Shown one piece after another: positions 1 to 10,400 of a stretch of 46,024 bases of DNA. This DNA is from Candidatus Brocadia carolinensis. Its GTDB lineage: Bacteria > Planctomycetota > Brocadiia > Brocadiales > Brocadiaceae. Each line of letters starts with the position of its first letter. The stretch's first letter is position 1. Under the pieces are notes generated by a model, which had not been told where the DNA came from, searched no databases, and worked only from the letters and a program-made list of their open reading frames with translations. A program made the translations under genes and the position numbers. Location: contig AYTS01000037.1 of assembly GCA_002009475.1 (NCBI GenBank), forward strand, positions 1 to 46,024. Reading direction: 5' to 3'.

Positions 1-126
1 CCGTGTGGCTTGGACTTCAGAGGTTAGAGGATATTACGGAAATGTGGAAAATTTCCATGTCTGTCCTTGCCCCTCACTTATTTCATCCGCCCCCTGTATC
101 CAGTATTAAATGTGGGTAAAGATGAG

Positions 127-140
127 CGTAAACGGGGGGA
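127..140. repeat. dispersed G/C-tract element (copy 1, half)
   Basis: CGTAAACGGGGGGA, identical to the core at 6228-6241. It lies in the non-coding 171 bp at the left edge, where nothing else is recognisable. Confidence 0.55.
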
Positions 141-171
141 GATTATCGTGAAATTCCTCTATCTTGAATTA

Positions 172-2104
172 TTATAAGATCTTATAGTTTTCAATCTTTT
201 CATAGAGCACCTTCCGGCTGATTCCCAACGATTCTGCGGCCTTGGATTTATTACCCTCTGCGGATTTCAGTGCATCCATGATCATCTCGATCTCCAGTTG
301 CTTTTGAGCCTCATACAAGGTTCCGGTGGATTTATATTTTTGCAGCCGTACGGCAGATTTATTACAGACCTCCTGCGGCAGCATCTCCGCATCGACCATA
401 CTATCATGAGGAACGAGGGTGACAATCCTCTCGATGACGTTTCTTAATTCCCGCACATTGCCGGGCCAAGAATAATTAGAAAGAAATGTCAATGCCTCAG
501 GGGTAAACCCCCTGACCCGTTTGCCAACATCAGCACAGCTCGACGTCAAGAAATGCGCCACCAACAAAGGAATATCTTCTTTGCGTTCACGCAGCGGAGG
601 AACGTGGACAGGAACAACGTTTAACCGGTAAAAGAGGTCTTCCCGAAACGACCCATTATTGACGGCAGCCTTCAAATCTTTATTGGTTGCAGCCAGGATG
701 CGCACATCGATCTTCATTATCCTGGTTCCGCCCAACCGCTGCAGCTCCTTTTCCTGTAACACCCTCAGTAGTTTTGCCTGAGTATGGATATGCATTTCGC
801 CGATTTCATCAAGAAAGATCGTTCCTTTATCCGCTACTTCGAAAAGCCCCTGCTTTGTTTCCGATGCCCCGGTAAATGCCCCTTTTTCATAACCAAAGAG
901 TTCGCTTTCCAGCAAATCCCGGGGAATCGCAGCACAGTTCAGGACTACGAAAGGCTGACCAGCCCTCGGACTCTCATAATGAATAGCCTTGGCGATCAAT
1001 TCTTTGCCCGTACCGCTTTCCCCCGTAATAAGCACACTGTAGGGAGAGTTGCTGACCTTTTTTACGTATTCTAACGTCTCCCTGATCTTCGCACTGTCTC
1101 CAACAATATTGCCGAGTGAGGAGTGAACCTTTTGCTGCTTCTTGAGATTTTTATTTTCACCTTCAGCGCGCTCCTTCAGCCTCTTGAGATCATCGAGAAG
1201 TTCAGCATTACACACTAACAATGCCACCTGTGACGCGATGCCCGTAAAAAGGTCCAGGTCGGTCCTGGAAAATTCGTAGGTACTACTCTTGCTCTCTATC
1301 TGCAATATACCGGGCGTACCCTGGGGACAGATAAGGGGGGCGCACAGAATTGAACTGGCGCCAATAAGCTTTATACTCACGCTAACCTTAGCGTCCATGT
1401 GCGTATTCATGATGAGCAGCGTTCTGCGCTCATCAATGGCGCGACGGGCAAGGGTTTGGCTCAGGACGCATTCTTCCTCAGCCAGAGCCGGGTTTTTTGT
1501 TTGAATTGTCCGGATGGCCAATGCGTCCTTTCCGTCGTCTTGCAAGGCGATGAAGCATCGTTCAGCATGAGGAAATATGGCAAACACAATCCGTATGATC
1601 TCCTTCAGCAACGCATCAATATCAAAAATATTACCGGCAGCCTTTGCAATTTCCTGAAAGACTTTTACTTTTTTTTGTAATTTCTCAAACTCCTCCTTAC
1701 CCACGTTCTCGCAAATCTGTTCATCAGCAGTTCCCGCTGACACCTGATCTTTGGTAGCCACGATAATTTGGGTATACTCGCTGGAGGGAGGTGTCATGTA
1801 TTCCGGATGGAGGGAGTCCGCACTTCTGAAGATCAGGGTATGCGGGCCGATGCAGATTTTACTGTTATCAGGAAGTGGTTGGGGAGTGCTTATCCGTGCA
1901 TCATTTAAAAAGACACCATTCAGGCTGCCAAGATCCTCAAGAATATACCCTTCATTCCACTTGCTGACCCTGGCATGGTGCCGGGAAACTATTAGATCAT
2001 CCAGTTTGATATCAGTCGTGGATGCCCGGCCAATAATGGTAATGTCTTTTAAAGAATAACTTTTTTTTCTGCCCCGGAATGGTGATATCGATTAGTTCAG
2101 CCAT
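172..2104 (-). CDS. FHA-GAF-AAA+-Fis sigma54-dependent activator (one frameshift)
   Basis: Enhancer-binding activator of sigma54 RNA polymerase. Counting from the Met at 1797, a GAF-like sensor spans about residues 45-200. The AAA+ domain is about 230-460, with Walker A GESGTGKE (259-266), the sigma54-contacting GAFTGA loop (306-311) and Walker B GTIFLDEIG (325-333). A Fis-type helix-turn-helix closes the protein. Upstream of 1797 the reading frame stays open and encodes a good FHA domain (GRAS, SRHHARVS, LGSLNGVFLN motifs), so the true start is probably the ATG at 2104. That ATG joins the FHA frame only if the A8 run (T8 at 2061-2068) is read as seven; the product would then be 643 aa. The gene sits 31 bp downstream of rseP, likely in one operon. 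FHA binds phosphothreonine, so Ser/Thr-kinase input is inferred. The kinase and targets are not visible here. Confidence 0.88.
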
Positions 2105-2135
2105 AAGAGTAAAGGACAGAGGTAAAGGTTATTTC

Positions 2136-3947
2136 CTAAAGCGTCAGCAGCCGCATGATGTCATTTCGTGTGGCATAAATGACCAGGGTAATAATAAGAC
2201 CGAAGCCGATATATTGAGCAATTGAGAGTGTCCTCTGACTCACCGGGGACCCCTTGATTTTTTCGATAGCCAAAAACAACAGATGACCACCATCCAGCAC
2301 GGGGACAGGCAAGATATTCAACAGCGCAAGCTGGAGACTCAGGATGCCCAGGAAATATACCAATTTACCAAAACCCACCTTTGCCGATTCATAAGAAGCC
2401 TGAGCAATAAGAATAAATCCTCCGACATTCTTTGTTGAAAGCCTTTGTGAGAAAAACCCTTTTATCGTAAGATATAACCTCTGGACATTAATAATTGCCT
2501 TTTTCGTACCTACGACACACGAACCAAACAGGCCGTATTGCTTGATTACCGTTTTTTCCCTGAATTTCACCCCGATGTTTCCCACTGCATTTTTCTCATC
2601 CTTCTGAGGCTCGATAGGAGATACAAACCGTTCGTTACCTCGCATCCACTCAATCACCATCGGTTTCCCCTGGCTCATCACTACCATTTGCAGGAGGGCA
2701 TTCCAATCCTTTATCTCCTTCTCATTCAGAGAAGTAATAAGATCTCCGGGTTTTAATCCAACCTTTTCTGCCGGATACCCTGCAACCAGAGAATCCACCT
2801 TCAGCCCGTAAAACGGGGTGAGTCCATCCAGGAATTCTTCTTTCGCCTTTTCATCACCAAGGAGCACAGAAATCCGGGTTACCGTTTCATTCTTTTTCAC
2901 CGTAATAACAAGGGTTTCTTCTTCGGCACCCATGACCAGCTTCCTGATATCAGAAAAGCCTGTCACCGGTTTTTCATTCACTTCGACGATCTCGTCGCCT
3001 TTCTGGAAACCCGCCTTGCTTGCAAGACTGTTATTTATTACCCCGTCTAAAACCGCAGTCGCACAGGAGAGGCCGAGCATCCATCGGGTAGACTTATAAG
3101 GCGTTACTTTTAGCTCTATTTCTTTATTATCACGCAGTACGGTAATCGCCATCTCTTTCCCGAAACTCATGCCTTCAGCCTCCCGAAACTCATCCTCGGT
3201 GGAAATCCGTTTGCCATTCACTGCAACGATAGTATCCTTGACCTGAATGCCTGCATCTCTGGCGGGAGAATAATTATTTTCAAAGGCAAATATTTTGTCA
3301 ATTTCCAGACTGGTAGCCGGCATAATTCCTATACGCTGAATACCATGCTCGGTATCATACTTCGGTGTAACCTTTACGTTAAAGGTCTTTGCGTCCCGCT
3401 CAACTCCAAGATTAACTCCTGTGGACGGATCGCTCAGGGCAACAATGGTAAACAGATCTTCAAAATCAGGATCTTTGTCTCCGTTAATTTCAACAACTTT
3501 GTCTCCACGCTGTATTCCAGCCTCCCAAGCAGGCCAACCCGGAGCAACCTGCCCTATCTCAGAGGTAATAAAAGGCACGCCAATCTGAAAGGCAACAATA
3601 AAGGCAATAAAGGCCAGAACGGCATTTAACGCAACCCCGGCGACAAGCACACAGGCGCGTTGTCCTACGCTCTTAGCCGAAAATTCCCAGTGAGAACCGG
3701 TCTTTTCTTCCTCAGGACCTTCCCCGGCAAGTTTGACATAGCCGCCCAGCGGAAAGAGTGAAAGCCGGTACTCCGTTTCCCCCCACTGTTTTTTAAATAG
3801 TGCGGGGCCAAAACCCAGCGAAAAGGCCAGCACCCGCACCCCGATCTTTTTTGCCATAAGAAAGTGACCCAGCTCATGGACAAAGATCAGCAGGCCAATA
3901 CCCACGATAACAAGAATAACATTGGTTGATACATTTAGATAAGGCAT
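2136..3947 (-). CDS. rseP: RIP site-2 metalloprotease RseP, four PDZ domains
   Basis: Intramembrane zinc protease of the M50 family, which in other bacteria cleaves anti-sigma factors and signal-peptide remnants. The HExxH motif is HELGH at residues 24-28 in the first membrane helix. The second metal site is the conserved LDGG segment near the C-terminus (NILPVPVLDGG). Between them lie four PDZ-like repeats, each with an xAGIQxGD or AGxxxGD core. Usual family members have one or two PDZs and about 420-450 aa; this one has about 603. The start is placed at the ATG at 3947 because AGGAGA precedes it and the membrane helix follows; an upstream in-frame start at 4001 would only add dxr-overlapping residues. 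It overlaps the 3' end of dxr by 13 bp, as expected for a translationally coupled dxr-rseP pair. Confidence 0.92.
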   Translation of the reverse strand: MPYLNVSTNVILVIVGIGLLIFVHELGHFLMAKKIGVRVLAFSLGFGPALFKKQWGETEYRLSLFPLGGYVKLAGEGPEEEKTGSHWEFSAKSVGQRACVLVAGVALNAVLAFIAFIVAFQIGVPFITSEIGQVAPGWPAWEAGIQRGDKVVEINGDKDPDFEDLFTIVALSDPSTGVNLGVERDAKTFNVKVTPKYDTEHGIQRIGIMPATSLEIDKIFAFENNYSPARDAGIQVKDTIVAVNGKRISTEDEFREAEGMSFGKEMAITVLRDNKEIELKVTPYKSTRWMLGLSCATAVLDGVINNSLASKAGFQKGDEIVEVNEKPVTGFSDIRKLVMGAEEETLVITVKKNETVTRISVLLGDEKAKEEFLDGLTPFYGLKVDSLVAGYPAEKVGLKPGDLITSLNEKEIKDWNALLQMVVMSQGKPMVIEWMRGNERFVSPIEPQKDEKNAVGNIGVKFREKTVIKQYGLFGSCVVGTKKAIINVQRLYLTIKGFFSQRLSTKNVGGFILIAQASYESAKVGFGKLVYFLGILSLQLALLNILPVPVLDGGHLLFLAIEKIKGSPVSQRTLSIAQYIGFGLIITLVIYATRNDIMRLLTL

Positions 3948-5077
3948 TTTTTCATCTCCTGTCTTGCCCAGGCATCCGCCGCCAGTATCTCCTCGAGGCA
4001 AGGATTTTTAATAAAATGATGATGATTGATCACTTTTTCCACATGAGAGGCAATCTCTGTAAATCGAATTTGACCATCCAGGAACGCCTGCACTGCCACC
4101 TCATTTGCAGCATTGAGTGTTGCTCCTGTCGTACCGCCTTCCCTGGCAGCATGATAACCAAGACGCAAGGCCGGAAATTTTTCAACATCGGGTTTCCTGA
4201 AAGTCAGATTTCCTAAAGCCGGCAAATCGAACCAGCGTACATCGAGAGGGCTTCTTTCGGGATAGGTTAAGGCATACTGGATTGGCACTTTCATGTCCGG
4301 CAAACCCATCTGAGCAATAACTGAGCCATCGCAAAACTCCACCATGGAATGAATGATTGATTGCGGATGAATAACAACGTCAATCTGCTCGGCCGTGAGG
4401 TCAAACAACCACTTCGCTTCAATAATCTCCAATGCCTTATTCATCAAGGTGGCTGAATCGATGGTAATCTTTTGTCCCATCTGCCACGTAGGATGCTTCA
4501 GGGCCTGCGCAGGCTTTACCTCAGAAAGTTTATCTGCCGGATAGTCACAAAATGGCCCGCCAGACGCCGTAATAATAACCCGCTTCACCTCACAAGGTTT
4601 ACCGGAATGAAGGGACTGAAATATCGCACTGTGCTCGCTGTCCACGGGCAATATCTGATTTTTTTTTGCCAGGGGCATCACCAGATGCCCAGCCATAACC
4701 AGAGACTCTTTATTCGCCAGGGCAAGGGTCTTTCCCTGCTCAATGGTGGCGATGGCAGCGGGCAACCCTACGGCGCCCACGACGGCAGAAACCACAATAT
4801 CCACCTCTGGCTTTACCACAATTTCCTGCAAACAATGGTTTCCCGTGAGTATTTTTGTCTGACTGCCATGGAAACGTTGTTTTAACTTTTCGGCCAGTCC
4901 GCTATCAGTTAAAGCAACATATCGTGGCTTGAATTCTTCGACCTGCTCGGCCAGCAATTCCCAGCGGGAATTTGAAGACAAACCAACAACCTGAAAGGTA
5001 TCCTTGAGATTTCGGGCAACCTCTAAGGTGTTTTTCCCGATAGAACCTGTGGAGCCAAGAACGACAATATTTTTCAT
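3935..5077 (-). CDS. dxr: 1-deoxy-D-xylulose-5-phosphate reductoisomerase
   Basis: Converts DXP to 2-C-methyl-D-erythritol 4-phosphate with NADPH, the committed step of the MEP isoprenoid pathway, in the cytoplasm. The N-terminus has the NADPH-binding GSTGSIG loop (8-14). The metal- and substrate-binding segment DSEHSAIFQS, the ITASGGPF loop and TIDSATLMNKALEIIEA are all present. Length (380 aa) is normal. It begins two bases after the restored ispG stop and overlaps rseP, so ispG-dxr-rseP form one minus-strand unit. A coding-strand A9 run (4639-4647 region) is in frame here, which is a useful control for the frameshifted A-runs elsewhere in the window. Confidence 0.97.
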   Translation of the reverse strand: MKNIVVLGSTGSIGKNTLEVARNLKDTFQVVGLSSNSRWELLAEQVEEFKPRYVALTDSGLAEKLKQRFHGSQTKILTGNHCLQEIVVKPEVDIVVSAVVGAVGLPAAIATIEQGKTLALANKESLVMAGHLVMPLAKKNQILPVDSEHSAIFQSLHSGKPCEVKRVIITASGGPFCDYPADKLSEVKPAQALKHPTWQMGQKITIDSATLMNKALEIIEAKWLFDLTAEQIDVVIHPQSIIHSMVEFCDGSVIAQMGLPDMKVPIQYALTYPERSPLDVRWFDLPALGNLTFRKPDVEKFPALRLGYHAAREGGTTGATLNAANEVAVQAFLDGQIRFTEIASHVEKVINHHHFIKNPCLEEILAADAWARQEMKKCLI

Positions 5078-5079
5078 GC

Positions 5080-6131
5080 TTACGCCATGTGGGCAATTTC
5101 TTCCAAAAGTTCATCTACCATGCGATCCTCCGGTATCTTTCTCACCTTTTCACCCTTTTTAAAAAGAACCCAAACCCCTTACCACCGGCAATTCCGATAT
5201 CAACCTCACGCGCCTCACCCGGACCATTCACCACGCATCCCATAATAGCGATCTGCAAATGCTTTTTATCTCCCGGCAAACGCTGCCGCACCTTTTCTAC
5301 AATATCCACTAAGTCTATTTCACATCGTCCACACGTGGGGCAGGAAATGAGTTCTGCTTCATGTCGCTTGTGAAGTCCCAGCGCCTCAAGGATATCATAT
5401 CCGGCCTTAATCTCTAATTCAGACGCTCCCGTGTAAGAAACCCTCAGGGTATCACCAATGCCTTCGGAAAGTAAACCGCCGATACCGATAGCGGACTTTA
5501 TCGTTGCCAAACTCGGCGGACCGGCCGCGGTAACCCCTAAATGCAGCGGATAATCACACTGGGTTGCTATTGACCGATAGGCATCCAGCGTTGCAGGCAC
5601 GTCAGAAGCCTTCAGTGATAATACAATATCTTTAAACCCCAGCGATTCGAAGTGGTCGCAATACCTCAAAACTGTTTTCACCATCAGCGTGGTCAACTCC
5701 GCACCTTCGTCATCCTCACCACGCACAGAACCTGAATTCACTCCGATACGAATAGGAATACCCTTGTCTTTTGCCGCAAGAACGACTTCTTCCAGTTTCT
5801 TTTTATCCTTCATGTTTCCAGGATTAATTCGTATCTTGTCAACTCCCTGGGCAATAGCCTCCAGAGCAAGATGATGCCCAAAATGAATGTCGGCAACCAG
5901 CGGAATCTGTATCTGTCTCTTAATAGCACCAAGACACTTGGCGGTAACGATCGTGGGCACAGCCACGCGAACAATATGGCACCCGACCGCTTCCAAATCT
6001 TTAATCTGTTTCACCGTGGCGTCAATATCTTCGGTGTGAGTCTTGGTCATGGTCTGCACGGAAACAGGATTATCACCACCTATCGGTACCTTGCCAACAT
6101 TAACTACCCGTGTTTTTCGTCGTTGAATCAT
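5080..6131 (-). CDS. ispG: 4-hydroxy-3-methylbut-2-enyl-diphosphate synthase (frameshift near C-terminus)
   Basis: [4Fe-4S] enzyme of the MEP pathway that reductively converts MEcPP to HMBPP. The open frame from 6131 covers the TIM barrel and the C-terminal Fe-S domain, with CPTCGRC and MGCVVNGPGEA supplying the cluster cysteines and the catalytic Glu. As read, the frame ends early at 5142. Adding one base in the T5/A5 tract at 5156-5165 restores a normal IspG tail (FKKGEKVRKIPEDRMVDELL) that ends at 5080, giving 350 aa. The restored stop lies two bases before dxr, as expected in this operon. The missing base is most likely a sequence error because the tail after it is well conserved. No clear promoter was found upstream. 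Confidence 0.93.
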
Positions 6132-6210
6132 ATGTTAGATAATTGTTTCAGAGAAAACCGATGCATTAAGAGATACGGCATCATGCAAAGGATTTAGGTT
6201 GTCGGCAACT

Positions 6211-6243
6211 CCCCCCTATAATCTCCCCGTAAACGGGGGGAGT
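6211..6243. repeat. dispersed G/C-tract palindrome (copy 2)
   Basis: A C6 tract is followed by the palindrome CCCCGTAAACGGGG. The core CGTAAACGGGGGGA (6228-6241) recurs exactly at 127-140 and, inverted, near 32016-32030. All copies are intergenic. Confidence 0.65.
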
Positions 6244-6323
6244 GACATTCCTTAACATCAAGTTATAAAATGGATAATGGCGTTAGTTTTACGCTGTATG
6301 CACCTTTAACATTTTTTGATATT

Positions 6324-6363
6324 GGTGGGTTCGCTTCGCTTAATCCACCCTACGGCAAAACCG
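6324..6363. repeat. GGTGG-hairpin dispersed repeat (copy 1)
   Basis: The GGTGG and CCACC arms flank a TTCGCTTCGCTTAAT loop and are followed by CTACGGCAAAACCG. A second copy with the same tail is at 35845-35885. A degenerate relative lies around 42968-42995. It resembles REP-type intergenic repeats. Confidence 0.65.
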
Positions 6364-6522
6364 TTTAAATGAAACGAAAATTTCTATACGATACGTGTTT
6401 CCAGAAAAACTAATTATATTGATATCCATCTATTTTTTCAAATGTTAATTTCAAGGTAAACGGGCTACCCCTTGACTCTTGCCGTTGAAAAGACATGATT
6501 CTTCTTGTTGTTTGACACAAAA

Positions 6523-6559
6523 AAAATTCCAGTGAGACTTAGCGTCTCACTGGAATTTT
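6523..6559 (-). terminator. rho-independent terminator of the nxrA-cupredoxin transcript
   Basis: Perfect 16-bp arms (AAAATTCCAGTGAGAC and its complement) surround a 5-nt loop. On the minus strand the stem is followed by a T8 run. It sits 47 bp past the cupredoxin stop, marking the 3' end of the whole cluster. Confidence 0.87.
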
Positions 6560-6605
6560 ATAACAGAAACGGCTCTTACAAAGATAACAGATCGTTATCT
6601 CACGA

Positions 6606-7334
6606 CTATCTTCTTCTTTTCAGATCAAAATCAACCTTGGTAGCCTTCCCTGCCTCTACCGTAACTTCCTGTGATAGTTCTTTTAGCTTTTCGTGCCATG
6701 TCTTTACCGTATATTTTCCCGGTGGAACTCCTTCAATCGTATAGTTCCCATCCTTATCGGTAATAGCAAAATACGGATTTTCAAAGGTTACGGCAAAGCC
6801 GGCCATCTCACTGTGAACATTGCAAAGCAGCGGCGTCTCACCAACTACATCAAAAAGCACCTCTTTTACCACGCCCGTTGGGTATGTTCCCAAGTTAAAT
6901 TGCAAGGCTGCAGTAGGAGGAGAAAACACGTTATGGCGCACGGCATCGCTGTTCGGGAAATCCACCGTGGTGCCTTTCTGCATAGCAACAACGCGAGGCA
7001 CATACGTAAGATTAAGCTGATCAACAATTGCATGCTCTGTAGGAGGTGCAAACTTATTGTCCCCTACTTTTTCAATAAAAACAATAGCATCGGCGCTATT
7101 CCTCATCTTTTGGCAAGTGACAACTCCAGTAATAGAACCCGCGTTGTCTACCTTCGGCAAATTTTTTACCACCTTCTTCAACTTTTGTTGTGCCTCTTCC
7201 AGCTTCTTCGCCGCTTCGGCCATCTCTTCAGCCGTTAACACCTTCTTTTCCTCTTCCTGAGCCAAAACCAGCGAGTGTGATGAAAGCGCTATCGACGAAA
7301 TTGCAAGTATGCCAGAAATAAGATATCTCTTCAT
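6606..7334 (-). CDS. exported cupredoxin-like protein with Cna-B/CarboxypepD-type tail
   Basis: Exported copper-protein candidate, 242 aa. The signal peptide is residues 1-26 (cleavage after LVLA) and an acidic/lysine coiled coil covers about 30-58. A cupredoxin-like core carries His134, Cys171, His174 and Met177, the type-1 copper ligand pattern HN...CNVHSEM. A carboxypeptidase-regulatory-like beta fold (about 187-240) ends the protein. The start is placed at 7334 rather than 7373 because the signal peptide begins there. It is the last gene of the nxr unit, after nxrA and before the terminator. A paralogue with the same fold heads the cluster (24826-25572). A role as a small periplasmic electron carrier for NXR is inferred; copper occupancy is not shown. 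Confidence 0.82.
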   Translation of the reverse strand: MKRYLISGILAISSIALSSHSLVLAQEEEKKVLTAEEMAEAAKKLEEAQQKLKKVVKNLPKVDNAGSITGVVTCQKMRNSADAIVFIEKVGDNKFAPPTEHAIVDQLNLTYVPRVVAMQKGTTVDFPNSDAVRHNVFSPPTAALQFNLGTYPTGVVKEVLFDVVGETPLLCNVHSEMAGFAVTFENPYFAITDKDGNYTIEGVPPGKYTVKTWHEKLKELSQEVTVEAGKATKVDFDLKRRR

Positions 7335-7380
7335 AAACCCTTTGTATCCTCCTATCTTCAATAAAATTTCCAAAAATCAA

Positions 7381-7419
7381 GCGAGCTAACAAATGTTTTA
7401 TTTCCATCTGTTAGCTCAC
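7381..7419 (-). terminator. hairpin between nxrA and the cupredoxin gene
   Basis: GAGCTAACA and TGTTAGCTC arms with a 17-nt loop lie 15-53 bp after the nxrA stop. On the minus strand the stem is followed by CTTGATTTTTGG. It could be a partial terminator or an mRNA-stabilising stem that sets the nxrA to cupredoxin ratio. Confidence 0.55.
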
Positions 7420-7433
7420 TTTTATTACACGTG

Positions 7434-10400
7434 TTAAGACTTTTCCACTTTTATCAACTCGCCATTCAGGTATTTCTTCATGAAGTCATTCTCATTGCCG
7501 GTTGTGTATCCGGTTTTCGCAGGATCCCACAAGCCTTTACCGCCAATACCACCATCCTCAGCCTTGGTAACCTTCACCAGGGTCTCCTTCGGAACCGTAT
7601 TAATACCATGGTTATCAGCCTCGAAACCAAAAACAAACTTCATACCAATCTTAGCCTTGTGGAACAGGCTGTCAAGCTGGTGCATCGGCATCGACCAGTC
7701 TCTGGTAAGACTCTGCTGAGAACCATAACGGAAACTTGATTGATAACCAGTGCCGGCGGACAATGCCCTGCCGTCAGGTCTTGTTTCATGGGCCTTTACT
7801 GACTTTTCCGTTGCAATCCACGAGGAATGTTTAATCATCGTCACATCGTACGGATAGGACGAATTATACTTTGCCCTCAGCATAAGTCTTGAAACCTTAT
7901 AGAAAGGATCATTTGGTTTCCATCCTTCATAAGGTCTATCTGCAGGATTTGCATCAACGTAAACATAATCGCCGTCATTAATGCCCAAATCTTTCGCTGC
8001 CTGCGGATTGATATTAATTTGATGCTCACCAACACCCGGCATTCTCTTGTCCATTCGGTATGGATCACCAAAGTTATTGTTCCAGATAAAATTCCAGTCC
8101 GTCACAGCCCATTGAGAATGTACTGTATGCCTTGATTTTGGCGTTACACAAAAGAACTTATAGCCTTTTTCCCACAGGAAATTCTTTGTTTGCTTTGTCT
8201 CAGCCCAGGATTTCTTGATATTCCTTACCGTTCTCTCGTCCCAGTGCTCTGCGCTCTCTGGAACTCCGTAATCATCGGGACGGATATACGGATTGGTACT
8301 GACAATTACGTTTGGCAAGTACTGAGTTGCCTCAGGCCCTTCTCGATGCACAATAAAGTTTTCACCGTACTCAATGATCTCTGATTCATCATTGTAAGCC
8401 TGCAGTCTCCCTGTTGGTGTATAGAATGGCAGACTTTCGTGTACCTGTTCCCAGAATGGCTGTCTTGGATAAGTCCGGTAATTTAACAAGGCCACGCCAG
8501 GTTCACCGTATTTTCCTGCTACGATATCATCAAAGGTATATCCCTTTGCGGTTGTACTACCGTCCAGCAACCTGTTTATATAAACCTCAGGCCTGCCTTC
8601 CAAAGCAAATTTCCAGAAATCCCTGAATCTCATATCCCTGAGCAATTCACCCAGCTTGGCAGCCATACCGGCAATGACCATCACATCGTCCTTGGAGTCG
8701 TTCACTGGCCTTATACCACCCTTCCATATCTGGTAGAACGGATTTGAGCAGGAACTGGTGATCTCGTGTGTTTCAAACTCCATCCACGAATTAGCAGGGA
8801 ATGCAAAGTCTGCATATTCAATGGAACCCGTCATCTCAATATCGGTAGACATGATCTGCTCGATATTGGGGTTAACATTCTTCAACATCTGGTAGACATG
8901 CTTTGCATTGTTCACCAGATTTACGTTGGTAAACCACATAATCTTGGTTGGTGTAGGCATGTGTGTTTTACCAGTAAAGCATTTACGTCCATACTTCGGC
9001 GTATTTACGATCAATGGCCGGTCATTGTGATTCCAGTACGCAACCTCTTCGTCGTAAGCACGGCCCTTTACCTTTAAATCCATCGCTGGTGCGTTTGGAT
9101 CGAGGTTTGGATTAAACACATCTTCTGCTACCCAACCGTAAAAACCAGGACCACACCACTTAGCTGACTGGAAATTACCAGCCTTGTAGTTTCCTGCCCA
9201 GGTATGAGAACCTGAACCCATATAACCAACATTACCCGTCAACATTAAAGGTAAGTATGTTGACCTGTTCATCAGGGTCGCATGGAAATAGTGATTAATA
9301 CCCTCACCATAGTGAATTGCTACTGGTTTTATGGTTGCAATGTCATGAGCTAATCTCACAATTAACTCTTTTGGAGAGTTTGTCATTTCGACAACGCTGT
9401 CGACATCGTAATCTTTCAGGTGTATCTTATACATCTCAAAGAGCGGCATAACTTCAATCTCTTTACCATCAACCGTTTTCACTTTAAAGGTACCATCGAG
9501 AACGGGATCAATCCCTTTCGCCGTCAGCTTATCACCAACATCGTCTCTGGTGATTGGTTGTGGGCCGTTCGTCTTAGCATCCCAAACCACAAAGTCCCCG
9601 AGAATTTCTCTCTGGTCATCGTGCAAACCATGAATCTTGTAACTAGCGCCATGCGAGATATCCTCTAATTTGTAATCAGGGAAAATATCCTTTGCCTGCA
9701 ACCTTTTTAAGGTATCCGTCCTGACGAGCAAGGGGAAATCGGTAAACTTCTTCACATAATCTGCATCATAGAGCTTCTCATCCATTAATATCTTTGTCAA
9801 ACCAAGGAAAAGCGCCGTATCGGTATTACACTTGATCGGTATCCAGTAATCTGCTTTTTGAGCAGACGGGCTATACTCAGGCGTAATAACAACGAGTTTT
9901 CCTCCCCTTTCCATAACCTGGGTCAACCAATGCGCCTCCGGCATCTTGTTTTCAATCAGATTCTTTCCCGTTTGTATGACCAGCTTCGAAAACCGGATAT
10001 CATTCATGTCGACATCAGAGGTCTGTAATCCATGAGAGAATGGATGGCCAGGGGCCTGATCTCCATGCCAGGTATAGTTTGACCAATTTCTTCCACCCAA
10101 TGCTTTATCCGGTCCCAAACCCCTGTTGTGACTATCAACCAGGGAAAGCATATTATTAAATCTGTACATGCCGTATTTTCCTATAACGCCCAAAAGACCC
10201 ATACCGCCACGGCCCTTGAACGTTCTGGTGCCAGCACCCTTCATGGCATCCACCATCTCTTTCGGATATCCCTGCTCAATGAGCTTCTTGGAGCCCTCTT
10301 CACCACTGTATTTTTTGGTGATATGGATAATCCCCTTTGCGGCGTAGGTCCACGCATCATCCCACGATGCCTTTAAAAGCTCATCTTGTCCTCTGGCATC

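Larger units (their letters stand above)
6132..6605. other. intergenic region with repeats and a terminator
   Basis: 474 bp without a gene between the ispG start and the 3' end of the cupredoxin gene. It holds a CGTAAACGGGG palindrome (6211-6243), a GGTGG...CCACC dispersed hairpin (6324-6363) and the terminator of the nxr transcript (6523-6559). I could not pick a convincing ispG promoter. Confidence 0.7.

Noticed and set aside
687..1680. Several plus-strand frames of 60-100 codons across the sigma54 regulator gene
   Set aside because: They are shadows of the minus-strand coding frame, with no RBS or family pattern.
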